A DNA stretch of 35,883 nucleotides from a bacterium (GTDB lineage Archaea > Nanoarchaeota > Nanoarchaeia > Woesearchaeales > UBA10216): positions 1 through 35,883 of the forward strand of contig JAAGZO010000602.1 of the NCBI GenBank assembly GCA_024206195.1, in the 5' to 3' direction. Positions 7,926 to 15,851 of this stretch are shown here, in pieces (position 1 is the stretch's first letter; the number at the start of each line of letters is the position of its first letter). The translations under genes and the position numbers were made by a program. The notes beneath the pieces were generated by a model that saw only the letters and a program-made list of their open reading frames with translations, was not told the DNA's origin and made no database searches.

Positions 7926-8501
7926 TTAAGCAGGCTCTATTTCAGCATACAGTCTCCCATAGATTGTATGTATTTTAGGAGGTGCCGCGCCAGTATCCCA
8001 GTACCAGTCAATCTCTACTTCAAGTTCCCTTTTCCCTTTTCCTTCATAAAGTGTGTTTATTCCTTGGAAAACCGGATTTGGAGTAACACAATCAATAATA
8101 TCTAAAGAAACCCTTTCCCCATCTTCTACACATGCTCCTTCGATGGTTCCGTCAAGAGGGACATCACAATCCTCATTCAAATTGCCGTTAGGAGCTGACA
8201 CTATACAATCAATTTGTGTGTCATCAATCGCCTTTGCAGTTATCTCTGTTATAATAATATCATGCCCCATAGCATTAACCAGATCTAAGCCAATATGACC
8301 ATTAGTAAGACCTACATCATTCGCTGTAACCCTGTGCTCCTTACAAATTAGCCTTTGCTGCAGCTCGCATTTCTCTGGCAGCATTGCTTTTGCATCAAAT
8401 ACTCCAATAAAGTTAAGTGCTCCTATAATAAGCAAAGCTATTAGCACAATCCAGCCATAAGTCATAAGAAACTCTGTTGCCGCCTGCCCTCTTTTTTTCA
8501 T
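7926..8501 (-). CDS. Type IV pilin-like protein with class III signal peptide
   Basis: The product (191 residues from the chosen start) begins MKKRGQAATEFLMTYGW and continues into a single hydrophobic helix of about 20 residues. This is the class III signal of archaeal pilins and archaellins, cut by a prepilin peptidase before the Q/A and with Glu at position +5 of the mature part. The mature domain is a Cys-containing beta-rich domain sharing its signature order with the lipoprotein at 2737-3930. I prefer ATG 8501 over 8522 or 8516 because the TATA box (AAATATTTATAAAG, about 8526-8540) would start transcription near 8507 and the signal then begins at residue 1. Its neighbours show no pilus assembly genes, so the filament or pseudopilus is unknown. 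Confidence 0.8.
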   Translation of the reverse strand: MKKRGQAATEFLMTYGWIVLIALLIIGALNFIGVFDAKAMLPEKCELQQRLICKEHRVTANDVGLTNGHIGLDLVNAMGHDIIITEITAKAIDDTQIDCIVSAPNGNLNEDCDVPLDGTIEGACVEDGERVSLDIIDCVTPNPVFQGINTLYEGKGKRELEVEIDWYWDTGAAPPKIHTIYGRLYAEIEPA

Positions 8502-8588
8502 ACTGAGGTTATTCATGAACAAAGAGCTTTATAAATATTTGCAAAATTTAAAAAGATTTAAAAGGAAACTGCAATTATTCAAAAACAC

Positions 8589-8661
8589 AGCCCCGTAGTG
8601 TAGTGGCCAATCATCCTGGCCTTTGGAGCCAGGGACGGCGGTTCGAATCCGCCCGGGGCTA
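8589..8661 (+). tRNA. tRNA-Gln (anticodon TTG)
   Basis: A full cloverleaf can be folded. The acceptor stem AGCCCCG/CGGGGCT (8589-8595 and 8654-8660) has discriminator A 8661. The anticodon stem CTGGC/GCCAG holds loop CTTTGGA, giving anticodon TTG at 8623-8625. The T stem GGCGG/CCGCC holds loop TTCGAAT. There is no intron and no encoded CCA. A TATA-like GATTTAAAAG lies about 30 bp upstream. It is placed directly before alaS on the same strand. Confidence 0.96.
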
Positions 8662-8708
8662 TTCTTCTTACGCAAAGTTTTTAATATACTTATAATACAA
8701 ACTGTTGT

Positions 8709-11201
8709 ATGGGTGACAAGCAGCTTAAGGAAGATTTCAGGAAGAAGACAGAAAAGCAGCCTGATAAGTACTATGCAACATCTGTTCTGAAGGCAGAGGG
8801 CTTCGCAAGAAAGAGATGCAGCTGCGGAAAGTATTTCTGGAGTATCAATGGTGATAAGTGCGGTGATCCGTCATGTACAGGAAAATTTGGTTTTATTGAC
8901 AAAACACCTGCAAAAAACAAGCTGGATTACATTGAAGTATGGAAACAATTCTCGAAATTCTTTGCAAAGCGTGGCTACGAGCCAATTAAGCGCTATCCTG
9001 TTGCAGCCCGTTGGAGAGATGATACTGACTTTGTGCAGGCATCAATCTATGATTTCCAGCCTTATGTTGTTAGCGGAGAAATAAGTCCTCCTGCAAATCC
9101 CTTGGTTGTTCCACAGTTCTGCTTGAGATTCAATGATATTGATAATGTGGGTATTACAGGAGCTCACTACACAGGTTTTGTTATGATTGGGCAGCACGCG
9201 TTTATGCCGCCAAAGGACTGGTCACAGGAAAAATACTTCACAGATATCCATGGCTGGCTAAAACAGGGCATAGGATTAAAGAATGATGACATTACTTATC
9301 ATGAGGATGCCTGGGCTGGCGGCGGTAATGTCGGACCATGCATGGAATTTTTTTCAAGAGGTTTGGAACTGGGCAATCAGGTTTACATGCAGTATGAGGT
9401 AACCCCTTCTGGACTTAAAGAGCTAAATCTTAAGGTTCTTGATATGGGCATGGGTCAGGAAAGAAATGCATGGTTCTGCACTGGCCACAGTACAAGCTAT
9501 GAATCAACATTCCCTGATGTTTTGAAAAAGCTTCGCAGCATAACAGGTGTTAAAACAGAAAATGAACTGCAGAAAAAATTCCTTCCATATGCGTCCTGCC
9601 TTAATATTGATGAGGTTGATGATATTAACAAAGCCTGGAAAGATGTTGCAAAAAAAACAGGTGTTGATGTTAAGGAGTTAAAAGAAAAGGTAACAAACCT
9701 TGCTGCACTTTATTCTGTTGCAGAGCACTCAAGATCTGTACTGGTTGCTCTATCTGATGGCGTTCTGCCAAGCAATGTTGCTGGAGGATATAATCTCAGA
9801 GTTATCCTAAGAAGAGCACTATCGTTCATTGAAAAGAACAAGTGGGATGTTGAGCTTGCAGATGTATGCAAATGGCACGCAGCCTACCTAAAGCCGCAAT
9901 TCCCTGAATTATCAGAAAATCTTGAGGATGTTGAAAAAATTCTAAAGGTTGAGAAAAGAAAGTTCCTTGAAACAAAAAAAAGATCCAAAGGCATTATCAC
10001 AAGCATAATCACAAAAGATGTCACAGAGCAGAAACTGTTGCAGCTCTATGATAGCCATGGAATAAGCCCTGAAGAGGTTGCAGAAAAAGCCAATGAGATA
10101 GGTAAAAAAATTGCTGTGCCTGAAAACTTTTACGCACAGGTAGCAGAGCTTCAAGAAAAAAAGGAGCAGAAAACAGCAACAAAGAAAGTTGAAAAGGTCG
10201 ATCTTAAAGGGGTTCCTGAAACAAAGGTTCTTTACTTTGAGGATTACACAAAAAAAGAATTCAGTGCAAAAATAATCAAGATTGTTGACAAGATGGTTGT
10301 TCTTGACCAGACTGCATTCTATCCAACATCAGGCGGTCAGGAAAATGATACAGGAAAGATTGCTGGAAAAGATGTTGTTGGTGTTTTCAAGCAGGGAAAT
10401 GTTGTTGTTCATGTTGTTCCTGATAACAAATTCAAGGAAAATGAAAAAGTAGACTGCAAAATAGACTCTGAAAGAAGAAAGCAATTAGCACAGCACCACA
10501 CTGCAACACACATTATCAACGGCTCTGCGAGAAAGCTTCTTGGAAATCATATCTGGCAGGCTGGTGCAGCAAAGTTCATTGACAAAGCACGCCTGGATAT
10601 AACTCATTTTGACCAGTTATCTACTGAACAGGTTAAAGAACTTGAAAAGATGTCAAATGACAATGTAAAAAAGAACATGAAAGTAAACAGTTACTTCATG
10701 GACCGCGGTGAAGCTGAAAAGAAGTATGGCTTCAGATTGTATCAGGGCGGTGTAGTGCCTGGGAAAAAACTAAGGATTATCGAGATAAAAGACTTTGATG
10801 TTGAGGCTTGCGGTGGAACACACCTTAATTCAACAAGTGAAACAGGCACAATTAAGATTCTTAAAACATCAAAGGTTCAGGATGGCATTGTAAGAATTGA
10901 GTTTGCTGCAGGAAAAGCAGCAGAGAAAACAGATGAGGAAAAAGGCGGAATACTAGAAGAAACAGCGAAGATTCTTGGCTGCGAAATCGATCAGATTCCG
11001 GGAAGAGCCGTAGAATTGTTCGACAAGTGGAAAACAATTGTAAAAAAGAAAAAACAGGCAGATCCAAAATTAATTTCAACAGTGAAATTCAATGGTGACA
11101 TTCTTGCGAAGACAGCAGAAATCTTCAGAACACAACCACAGCATATCCCAAAAACAGCCCAAAGATTCCTCGATGATATCAAAAAATGTCAAGAACCATA
11201 A
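8709..11201 (+). CDS. alaS: Alanine-tRNA ligase, archaeal type, C-Ala domain apparently missing
   Basis: Charges tRNA-Ala and edits mischarged tRNA. The 830-residue product opens with the archaeal zinc-binding region (CSCGKYF, KCGDPSC), then the class II catalytic core (RWRDDTDFVQASIYDFQP; WAGGGNVGPCMEF). The editing domain has HHTATH near residue 595-600 and CGGTH near 700. Archaeal AlaRS is usually about 900 residues. Here the last 90 residues hold two related segments (ILEETAKILGCEIDQIP and ILAKTAEIFRTQPQHIP) and then stop, where the C-terminal DHHA1-like C-Ala domain is expected. The reading frame is otherwise intact. A TATA-like TTTTTAATATACTTA lies about 25 bp before the ATG, so the mRNA is leaderless. 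The stop codon sits in the loop of a hairpin. Confidence 0.95.
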   Translation: MGDKQLKEDFRKKTEKQPDKYYATSVLKAEGFARKRCSCGKYFWSINGDKCGDPSCTGKFGFIDKTPAKNKLDYIEVWKQFSKFFAKRGYEPIKRYPVAARWRDDTDFVQASIYDFQPYVVSGEISPPANPLVVPQFCLRFNDIDNVGITGAHYTGFVMIGQHAFMPPKDWSQEKYFTDIHGWLKQGIGLKNDDITYHEDAWAGGGNVGPCMEFFSRGLELGNQVYMQYEVTPSGLKELNLKVLDMGMGQERNAWFCTGHSTSYESTFPDVLKKLRSITGVKTENELQKKFLPYASCLNIDEVDDINKAWKDVAKKTGVDVKELKEKVTNLAALYSVAEHSRSVLVALSDGVLPSNVAGGYNLRVILRRALSFIEKNKWDVELADVCKWHAAYLKPQFPELSENLEDVEKILKVEKRKFLETKKRSKGIITSIITKDVTEQKLLQLYDSHGISPEEVAEKANEIGKKIAVPENFYAQVAELQEKKEQKTATKKVEKVDLKGVPETKVLYFEDYTKKEFSAKIIKIVDKMVVLDQTAFYPTSGGQENDTGKIAGKDVVGVFKQGNVVVHVVPDNKFKENEKVDCKIDSERRKQLAQHHTATHIINGSARKLLGNHIWQAGAAKFIDKARLDITHFDQLSTEQVKELEKMSNDNVKKNMKVNSYFMDRGEAEKKYGFRLYQGGVVPGKKLRIIEIKDFDVEACGGTHLNSTSETGTIKILKTSKVQDGIVRIEFAAGKAAEKTDEEKGGILEETAKILGCEIDQIPGRAVELFDKWKTIVKKKKQADPKLISTVKFNGDILAKTAEIFRTQPQHIPKTAQRFLDDIKKCQEP

Positions 11202-11239
11202 GGTTCTTGAGCACGCAAGAAATTCAATATGAATTTCTT
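11191..11239 (+). terminator. Tandem hairpins at the alaS stop codon
   Basis: Hairpin one (11191-11208) is AAGAACC-ATAA-GGTTCTT, and its loop contains the TAA stop codon of alaS. Hairpin two (11217-11239) is AAGAAATTC-AATAT-GAATTTCTT, a 9-bp stem that can be extended through CGC/GCG with one bulge. No T run follows. Confidence 0.55.
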
Positions 11240-11281
11240 AGCGTTTAAAAAATAGATCAGAATAACATATATGAGGTTAAG

Positions 11282-12259
11282 GTGGATTACAAACAAATCG
11301 ATACAGAGCTTCTTAAGCAGTTAATTGACGCAAAGCTGGATATAGTCAGTAGATTCAGCGAAACAATAAATTTCTTCAATAGATTTCCTGCAGATGATGT
11401 AGATACAGGAAATAACCTTAAGGAAACCTTAGAAAATATTAAGAAGGAAATCGAAGATTACAACTCAAATGACCTCAAAGGATTTCTTAAAGAGCTAAGC
11501 GATGCTGCAATTGATCAGGGTAGAGGATGGTCAGGAGACATAATGGGTTATTATTTTACTGGAATGTGCGATGAAATGCTTAAACACACAAAAAATGGTG
11601 TTGTTCCGTCTTCGGCATATGCAGTAGGTATGAAACAAGGATATATGACTGCAGAAAAGCACATGAAGAAGCATGGCATAGTAGAGGGATCTATAATAAC
11701 TGTAATGGAATCTGCTGCAAACAGCGCAGTAAAGGTTAAATCAGAAGGATTAAAGAAAATTGTTGAAGAAGCACATCGCGCTGCATGGCATACCTTACAC
11801 ACTGTTCCGCCAAAGTATAAATCAGAACATGCAGAAAACCAAGTTCCCTTTGATGCAGGCGCCCTTGGTTTCGTTTACATGCTTGCTGGCTGTGCAAATT
11901 TCCTTGGTGTAGATGCTAAACCAATAGACCTATCAAAATATAAAGAACTTACAATAAGCCAAGAAGCAGAAACAAAAGGATATCATGCACAGTTTGTGGT
12001 AAAGATTAAAAACCCAGATGCTATTGGATTTGTAGAAGAAGAACTTTTTGATTTTTATGGAGAAGGAAATGTAGAAATTTCACAGAGAGGGGATACGTGG
12101 AATCTTCATGTTCATCCCAAGGATCCAAATGATCTGATAACTCTAAAAGAATACTGCACTGATGTCGGCGAGATTATCCGCGAAGATGTTGATGACATGG
12201 CTAAACAGCACGAGAGGATGATGGGCAAGAGTTTAGCAGACGTAGCAAATATAAACTAA
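11282..12259 (+). CDS. DhaL-domain kinase, FakA-like (fatty acid kinase catalytic subunit homologue)
   Basis: FakA phosphorylates a fatty acid presented by a DegV-family protein (FakB). The 325-residue product follows FakA through two domains. The DhaL part (about 1-215) has RFPADDVDTGNNL (35-46) for VFPVPDGDTGTNM, GRGWSG (80-85) for ARGNSG, VEGSIITVM and FDAGALGF. A linker domain (about 230-315) has GYHAQF where FakA has GYCTEF, then LHVHPKDP and a closing DDMAKQHE. It stops where the third, C-terminal FakA domain would start; bacterial FakA is about 550 residues. Mg-binding aspartates are kept; the GYC cysteine is replaced by His. The start is GTG at 11282 after AAG, with a TATA-like GTTTAAAAAATAG about 30 bp upstream. 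The stop is two bases before the degV gene. The acyl substrate in an archaeon is unknown. Confidence 0.85.
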   Translation: MDYKQIDTELLKQLIDAKLDIVSRFSETINFFNRFPADDVDTGNNLKETLENIKKEIEDYNSNDLKGFLKELSDAAIDQGRGWSGDIMGYYFTGMCDEMLKHTKNGVVPSSAYAVGMKQGYMTAEKHMKKHGIVEGSIITVMESAANSAVKVKSEGLKKIVEEAHRAAWHTLHTVPPKYKSEHAENQVPFDAGALGFVYMLAGCANFLGVDAKPIDLSKYKELTISQEAETKGYHAQFVVKIKNPDAIGFVEEELFDFYGEGNVEISQRGDTWNLHVHPKDPNDLITLKEYCTDVGEIIREDVDDMAKQHERMMGKSLADVANIN

Positions 12260-12261
12260 AA

Positions 12262-13215
12262 ATGACTAAAACAATAATTGTAACTGATACTGGCGCAGAT
12301 GTACCTAAGAAACTGGCTGAAGAACTAGGCATAATAGTAGTGTCAATGAGATACAAATTCAATGGAATTTCTTTGGATGAATTAAGAAAAGAAGGATATC
12401 TTGAAAGATTAAAAGAAAAGTACGAAAAAGGAGAATTAGACGGCGGTACAAGTATACTGACTGAAAATACAAACATGGATGCTTTTTTTGAAATACTGAA
12501 TAAGCCTATGGTAACTGTAAAAACAAACGCCCCCTCAAAAGGCGATTGGAAAAATGCTTATGAACGCGCTCTTCAAAATGCAGATAATGTTGTATGCATA
12601 CCACTATCAAAAGGATTAAGTGATTCTTACAGCACTGCATGCGGTGCTGCCGAGGCATTTGATGGAAAAGTAAAAGTTCTCGATGCAAACCATGCAACAT
12701 ATGCTCTTGGAGTTAATGTTGTTGATGCAGCAATCGCTGCAAGAGATGGACAATCATTGGATGCTATAGTAAAAGATACAGAAGCAGGATTTGCAAAAAC
12801 CAACTTTGTTGCAACAGTAATGAAAACAACATATCTAAGGAAAAGCGGAAGAATAGGGCATCTAAAACAGGGTTTAATTCACATGCTTCATGGCTCTAAG
12901 TTAGTAATATCCTTAGATGAAGAAGGAAAAGTAGATGGAATAAAACCAGATATTGCTAAAATAATCGGAACTAAGTCCTATGTTGATAAAATGATTGAAT
13001 ACAGCGAAGATTTTGCTAAACAAAACGATTGGAACCCGCAAGATTTATCTTTTTTTGTCCTTAATGCAAACATGCCTACAGAAGCAGAAGAGCTCAAAGC
13101 ATCAATTGAAACTAAAATAGTTCCTTCTTCGCCTGTTGAAATTGTTCAGATTGGCCCAATCCTTGCTGGACATGTTAATTCTGCGCTTGGTATTGCTGCA
13201 AAATACCAAAAATAG
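12262..13215 (+). CDS. DegV-family acyl-binding protein, FakB-like
   Basis: DegV/FakB proteins hold a fatty acid and present its carboxylate to the kinase. The 317-residue product has the family motifs in order: VTDTGADVP (about 8-16), KTNAPSKGD (TSxPS motif), SKGLSDSYSTACGAAE (usual LSGTYxSA), TTYLRKSGRIGHL and the C-terminal IGPILAGHVNSALG. The length is slightly above bacterial FakB (about 280-290). It starts two bases after the DhaL gene, so the pair is surely one transcription unit, the arrangement expected for a working kinase-carrier couple. What acyl chain it binds cannot be read from sequence. A bound isoprenoid acid or a scavenged fatty acid are both possible. Confidence 0.88.
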   Translation: MTKTIIVTDTGADVPKKLAEELGIIVVSMRYKFNGISLDELRKEGYLERLKEKYEKGELDGGTSILTENTNMDAFFEILNKPMVTVKTNAPSKGDWKNAYERALQNADNVVCIPLSKGLSDSYSTACGAAEAFDGKVKVLDANHATYALGVNVVDAAIAARDGQSLDAIVKDTEAGFAKTNFVATVMKTTYLRKSGRIGHLKQGLIHMLHGSKLVISLDEEGKVDGIKPDIAKIIGTKSYVDKMIEYSEDFAKQNDWNPQDLSFFVLNANMPTEAEELKASIETKIVPSSPVEIVQIGPILAGHVNSALGIAAKYQK

Positions 13216-13237
13216 CATCTAGACGAGAAAACACAAA

Positions 13238-13285
13238 CTATTTAAACTTCCCTCGACTATAAAGCACTGGCGGGGGTGATTGAGG
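13238..13285 (+). promoter_or_regulatory. TATA box and strong Shine-Dalgarno of the THUMP gene
   Basis: A TATA-like ACTATTTAAACTT (from 13238) is followed by GGGGGTGAT at 13272-13280, which directs initiation to the ATG at 13286 rather than a TTG two codons earlier. Confidence 0.55.
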
Positions 13286-14044
13286 ATGGCTAAAAAGAAG
13301 GTAGCCAAGTCTAAATCGAAAAAAGCTCGTACTAAGAAGATAAAGAGAGCTGTTTCTAAGAAATCAAAGGCTAAAAAGACTAAGAAGGCTGTTTCTAAGA
13401 AAAAGAAGGCGAAAAAAGCTGTTACGCAGAAAAAAAAGGCAAAAAAGACCGTTGCAAAGAAAAAAACAACTAAAAAACCAGTTAAAAAAATTGCTAAAAA
13501 GACTACTTCAGTTGTTAAATCATCTGCAAAGGCAAATATGCTTATCACCTATGACCCTAATCATAGGGGCACAGCAGAGGCAGAGATCAATGGTGTTTTC
13601 AACAGCATAGGCCAAAGTGTAACGCTAATAGAATCCGGCATTGATGGTCTTTTTAGGGCTAGCACACCAAATCCAAAGCAGGCAGTAAAAGCCCTTTTAG
13701 AGCTATGCTATGGCAACCCGTCTCTTTTCAGCGTCACCAATAGATATATCCCTGTCGAAAAGTGGTGCGAATCAGAAATCCCGGAAATCCAGGCAACAAT
13801 CAGATCAATGGTTAGCCGGATTGGTATTGAAGAAAAATGGAAAATGGGATTAAACAAGAGACATTGGGATAAGGTTCATGGAACAGAACTCATAATACAG
13901 CTCACAGATGTTATTGATAGAGAACACGTTGACCTTGTAAACCCTGATAAGATTGTACAGGTAGAGATTGTTGGAGACGACACAGGAGTTTCTTTACTTA
14001 ACTCTGATGAAGTGCTTGATGTGCCTAAGATAAAAATGTACTAA
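13286..14044 (+). CDS. THUMP-domain RNA-binding protein with a lysine/alanine-rich N-terminal tail
   Basis: The 252-residue product has two parts. Residues 1 to about 75 are almost only Lys, Ala, Ser, Thr and Val in KKAKK-type repeats, like the tail of histone H1 or bacterial HC1-like proteins. From about 85 on there is a THUMP-like domain (NMLITYDPNHRGTAEAEI, GIDGLFRASTPNPKQAV, a central RYIPVEKW and a closing VQVEIVGDDTGVSLL), resembling the archaeal Tan1 family. Eukaryotic Tan1 assists N4-acetylation of cytidine 12 in tRNA; the archaeal role is inferred. Low-complexity expansion is visible at the DNA level too (A/G-rich). It overlaps the convergent NreA gene by 20 bp. Confidence 0.75.
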   Translation: MAKKKVAKSKSKKARTKKIKRAVSKKSKAKKTKKAVSKKKKAKKAVTQKKKAKKTVAKKKTTKKPVKKIAKKTTSVVKSSAKANMLITYDPNHRGTAEAEINGVFNSIGQSVTLIESGIDGLFRASTPNPKQAVKALLELCYGNPSLFSVTNRYIPVEKWCESEIPEIQATIRSMVSRIGIEEKWKMGLNKRHWDKVHGTELIIQLTDVIDREHVDLVNPDKIVQVEIVGDDTGVSLLNSDEVLDVPKIKMY

Positions 14045-15272
14045 GTCTTTTTTGTTTTTGTCTTTTCATTAAATGACTTACTTTCAGAAGGTTCTCTAAA
14101 TCATAACCGAACTTTTTCTTTATTTTTAGCTGCGCATAGCCCAGCATAAGCTCTTTTGATGAGAATTCGATTGGTTTTGATGCTAACGCCTTTCTAACTG
14201 CCTCCCTTACAACCCATACACCCAAAGGAACAGCATACTCACTGGAGATGAATCTCAAGCAAAGAACACTTGCCTGTCTCTTTTGCTCGCACATTTTCTC
14301 AAGTATAGGCAATCTTGCAGCATAATAACCGCCTGCACATTCCTCTGCATATTTCTTTCTTCCATCATAACTTTCATAATCAGTTGTATAACTTATACTA
14401 TCTCCAGTATTCCAGCTTGCTTTTGGCAAATATGTCTCAAACAATTCATAGCCCCAGACATCAGTAAAGAAAAGAATCATAAAATAATTCCCAAGATAGC
14501 CGCCAAAATAAGCAACACATTCATAATCCTTGTACTGTTTTACTTGTTCTATTAACTTTTTTCCAATTGAATCATCTGATGCAGTTATAGACCATCTTGT
14601 CGGAACAAATTTTCTGTTTGGTTTTAGTCCAATTGTTCCAACAGAAAGAATCTTTGAAAGAAAGCTCTCATCAAAGCCTTTGTCATAAAGATAAAGCATT
14701 GCCTCATTCGCTTTAAGGTCAGTATCAGAATAAACCTTGTCAACCTTTTGGTCTATTTTCGGATTAGAGGTTATATCCATGCTCTTTAATGCTGCATTTG
14801 GACCCATTGGAGCAGTGTATGGCTCAAATGACATTCTGAAAACAGGTTTTTTCTTTAGCGAAACATCAATGTCAACTGGCTTTGAAGCCATTCCTACCTC
14901 CTGGCTTATATCTAGTAAGCGGTTGCTGCTCTTGATGTTCGCTTTGAATCTTGAATTAATCAACGCAGACCTTAAATCAACTATTTGAGGTATGTCAAAA
15001 CTACTTTTTGCCCAGTGTCTTGGCGCATCAAAGAGCCATGCATCATCCTTCTGCTCTGGCGGACTAAGTACACCAACATTTACTTCAGGATAACCGTATC
15101 TGCCCACAAATGGCGCAGGGCTGCTGCTCACAAACTCTTCTTTTCCAATCTTGTCTTTGACTTTGAACATTGATGCAGCGCGTGCATAGATTGGACAGAA
15201 GCTTTTCCCGCAGTATCTATACGGATCAGAACCCTTACACTTGATGCAATTGGCTTTCTTGAAGGTGTTCAT
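14025..15272 (-). CDS. nreA: NreA-type DNA repair protein with C-terminal PCNA-interacting motif
   Basis: The 415-residue product from the chosen start has an N-terminal zinc-binding motif (NCIKCKGS...YRYCGKSFCP, residues about 7-27) and the conserved regions APFVGRYGYPEVNVGVLSPP and FEPYTAPMGPNAAL, which mark the archaeal Nre family. These proteins act in DNA damage repair and bind PCNA. The last residues, QKRLSTFL, fit the PIP box QxxLxxF(F/L). The start at 15272 is preferred because the 19 extra residues allowed upstream are hydrophobic and lie before the Cys motif. It is convergent with the THUMP gene (20-bp overlap) and lies downstream of the PlsY-like gene. Confidence 0.85.
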   Translation of the reverse strand: MNTFKKANCIKCKGSDPYRYCGKSFCPIYARAASMFKVKDKIGKEEFVSSSPAPFVGRYGYPEVNVGVLSPPEQKDDAWLFDAPRHWAKSSFDIPQIVDLRSALINSRFKANIKSSNRLLDISQEVGMASKPVDIDVSLKKKPVFRMSFEPYTAPMGPNAALKSMDITSNPKIDQKVDKVYSDTDLKANEAMLYLYDKGFDESFLSKILSVGTIGLKPNRKFVPTRWSITASDDSIGKKLIEQVKQYKDYECVAYFGGYLGNYFMILFFTDVWGYELFETYLPKASWNTGDSISYTTDYESYDGRKKYAEECAGGYYAARLPILEKMCEQKRQASVLCLRFISSEYAVPLGVWVVREAVRKALASKPIEFSSKELMLGYAQLKIKKKFGYDLENLLKVSHLMKRQKQKRLSTFLS

Positions 15273-15325
15273 GAGATAAAGAAAGAAAACACGAAATATA
15301 AAGTTTGTGCGAGCATGTCCAGTGT

Positions 15326-15342
15326 CCAATGCGAAGCATTGG
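15326..15342 (-). terminator. Short hairpin between PlsY-like and NreA genes
   Basis: CCAATGC-TTC-GCATTGG on the minus strand is a perfect 7-bp stem with a 3-nt loop, 16 bases after the PlsY-like stop codon and 53 bases before the NreA start. It is probably a terminator or 3'-end element; there is no T run. Confidence 0.45.
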
Positions 15343-15358
15343 GCTCAGAAGTTTAGTG

Positions 15359-15829
15359 CTAAAGGATTCTTCTGCGGAAAGAGTTTACGCGTCTTCTTAC
15401 TCTAGGACCCATTAAGAGTGAAGATATAATGAAAACAACTGCCACTAAAAGAGACATCTCGTTTCTGTAGTAGATTAATCCAAAAAGAGTCATTGCAAGG
15501 AATACAGCCATCCCTCTGCCTCCTTTAAAGCGGAGATAGAATGGATGATTATGACCGACAATGCATGCTGCTCCCACAAGATAAGCAAGGTTTTGCGATA
15601 AACCAAACTGAACTGCAATAAGCATTGCTGCAATGCCTTTTAAGAAGTCTATAAGACCTGCAAGGATACTCCATTTAAAGCCCAGAACAAAGTATGTGCT
15701 TGTTGCTCCAGTATTTCCAACATTACTCTTTCTTACATCTTTTCCTTTTAATTTTCCAAGAAAATAGCCTCCTGAAATACAGCCGAGAAAATAGCCAATC
15801 AGGAGTGCAATCAGGAATTCTACTATCAT
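15359..15829 (-). CDS. PlsY-like membrane acyltransferase (short)
   Basis: PlsY transfers an acyl group from acyl-phosphate to glycerol-3-phosphate. The 156-residue, multi-span product has its motifs in order: SGGYFLGKLKGKDVRKSNVG (19-38) followed by NTGATS, then DFLKG (61-65) and GHNHPFYLRFKGGRGMA (92-108). Bacterial PlsY has GSGN.GATN..R, D..KG and GH..P..L.F.GGKG.A. Two differences matter. The Arg after GATN is a Phe here. The protein ends after VRRRVNSFRRRIL, before the third bacterial motif; bacterial PlsY is about 200 residues. Neither other frame restores that motif, so this is not a simple frameshift. Acyl donor and acceptor are unproven. It shares a symmetrical promoter with the Nudix gene and lies 2 kb from the FakA/FakB-like pair. 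Confidence 0.75.
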   Translation of the reverse strand: MIVEFLIALLIGYFLGCISGGYFLGKLKGKDVRKSNVGNTGATSTYFVLGFKWSILAGLIDFLKGIAAMLIAVQFGLSQNLAYLVGAACIVGHNHPFYLRFKGGRGMAVFLAMTLFGLIYYRNEMSLLVAVVFIISSLLMGPRVRRRVNSFRRRIL

Positions 15830-15851
15830 ATCACTGTACTAGCTCTGCAGA

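Noticed and set aside
8502..8522. Longer N-terminus for the pilin-like protein
   Set aside because: It would put seven extra residues before the class III signal and start before the predicted transcription start.
15300..15420. Frameshift that would restore the missing PlsY C-terminus
   Set aside because: Both other minus-strand frames hit stop codons at once and show no HRxNI-like motif.
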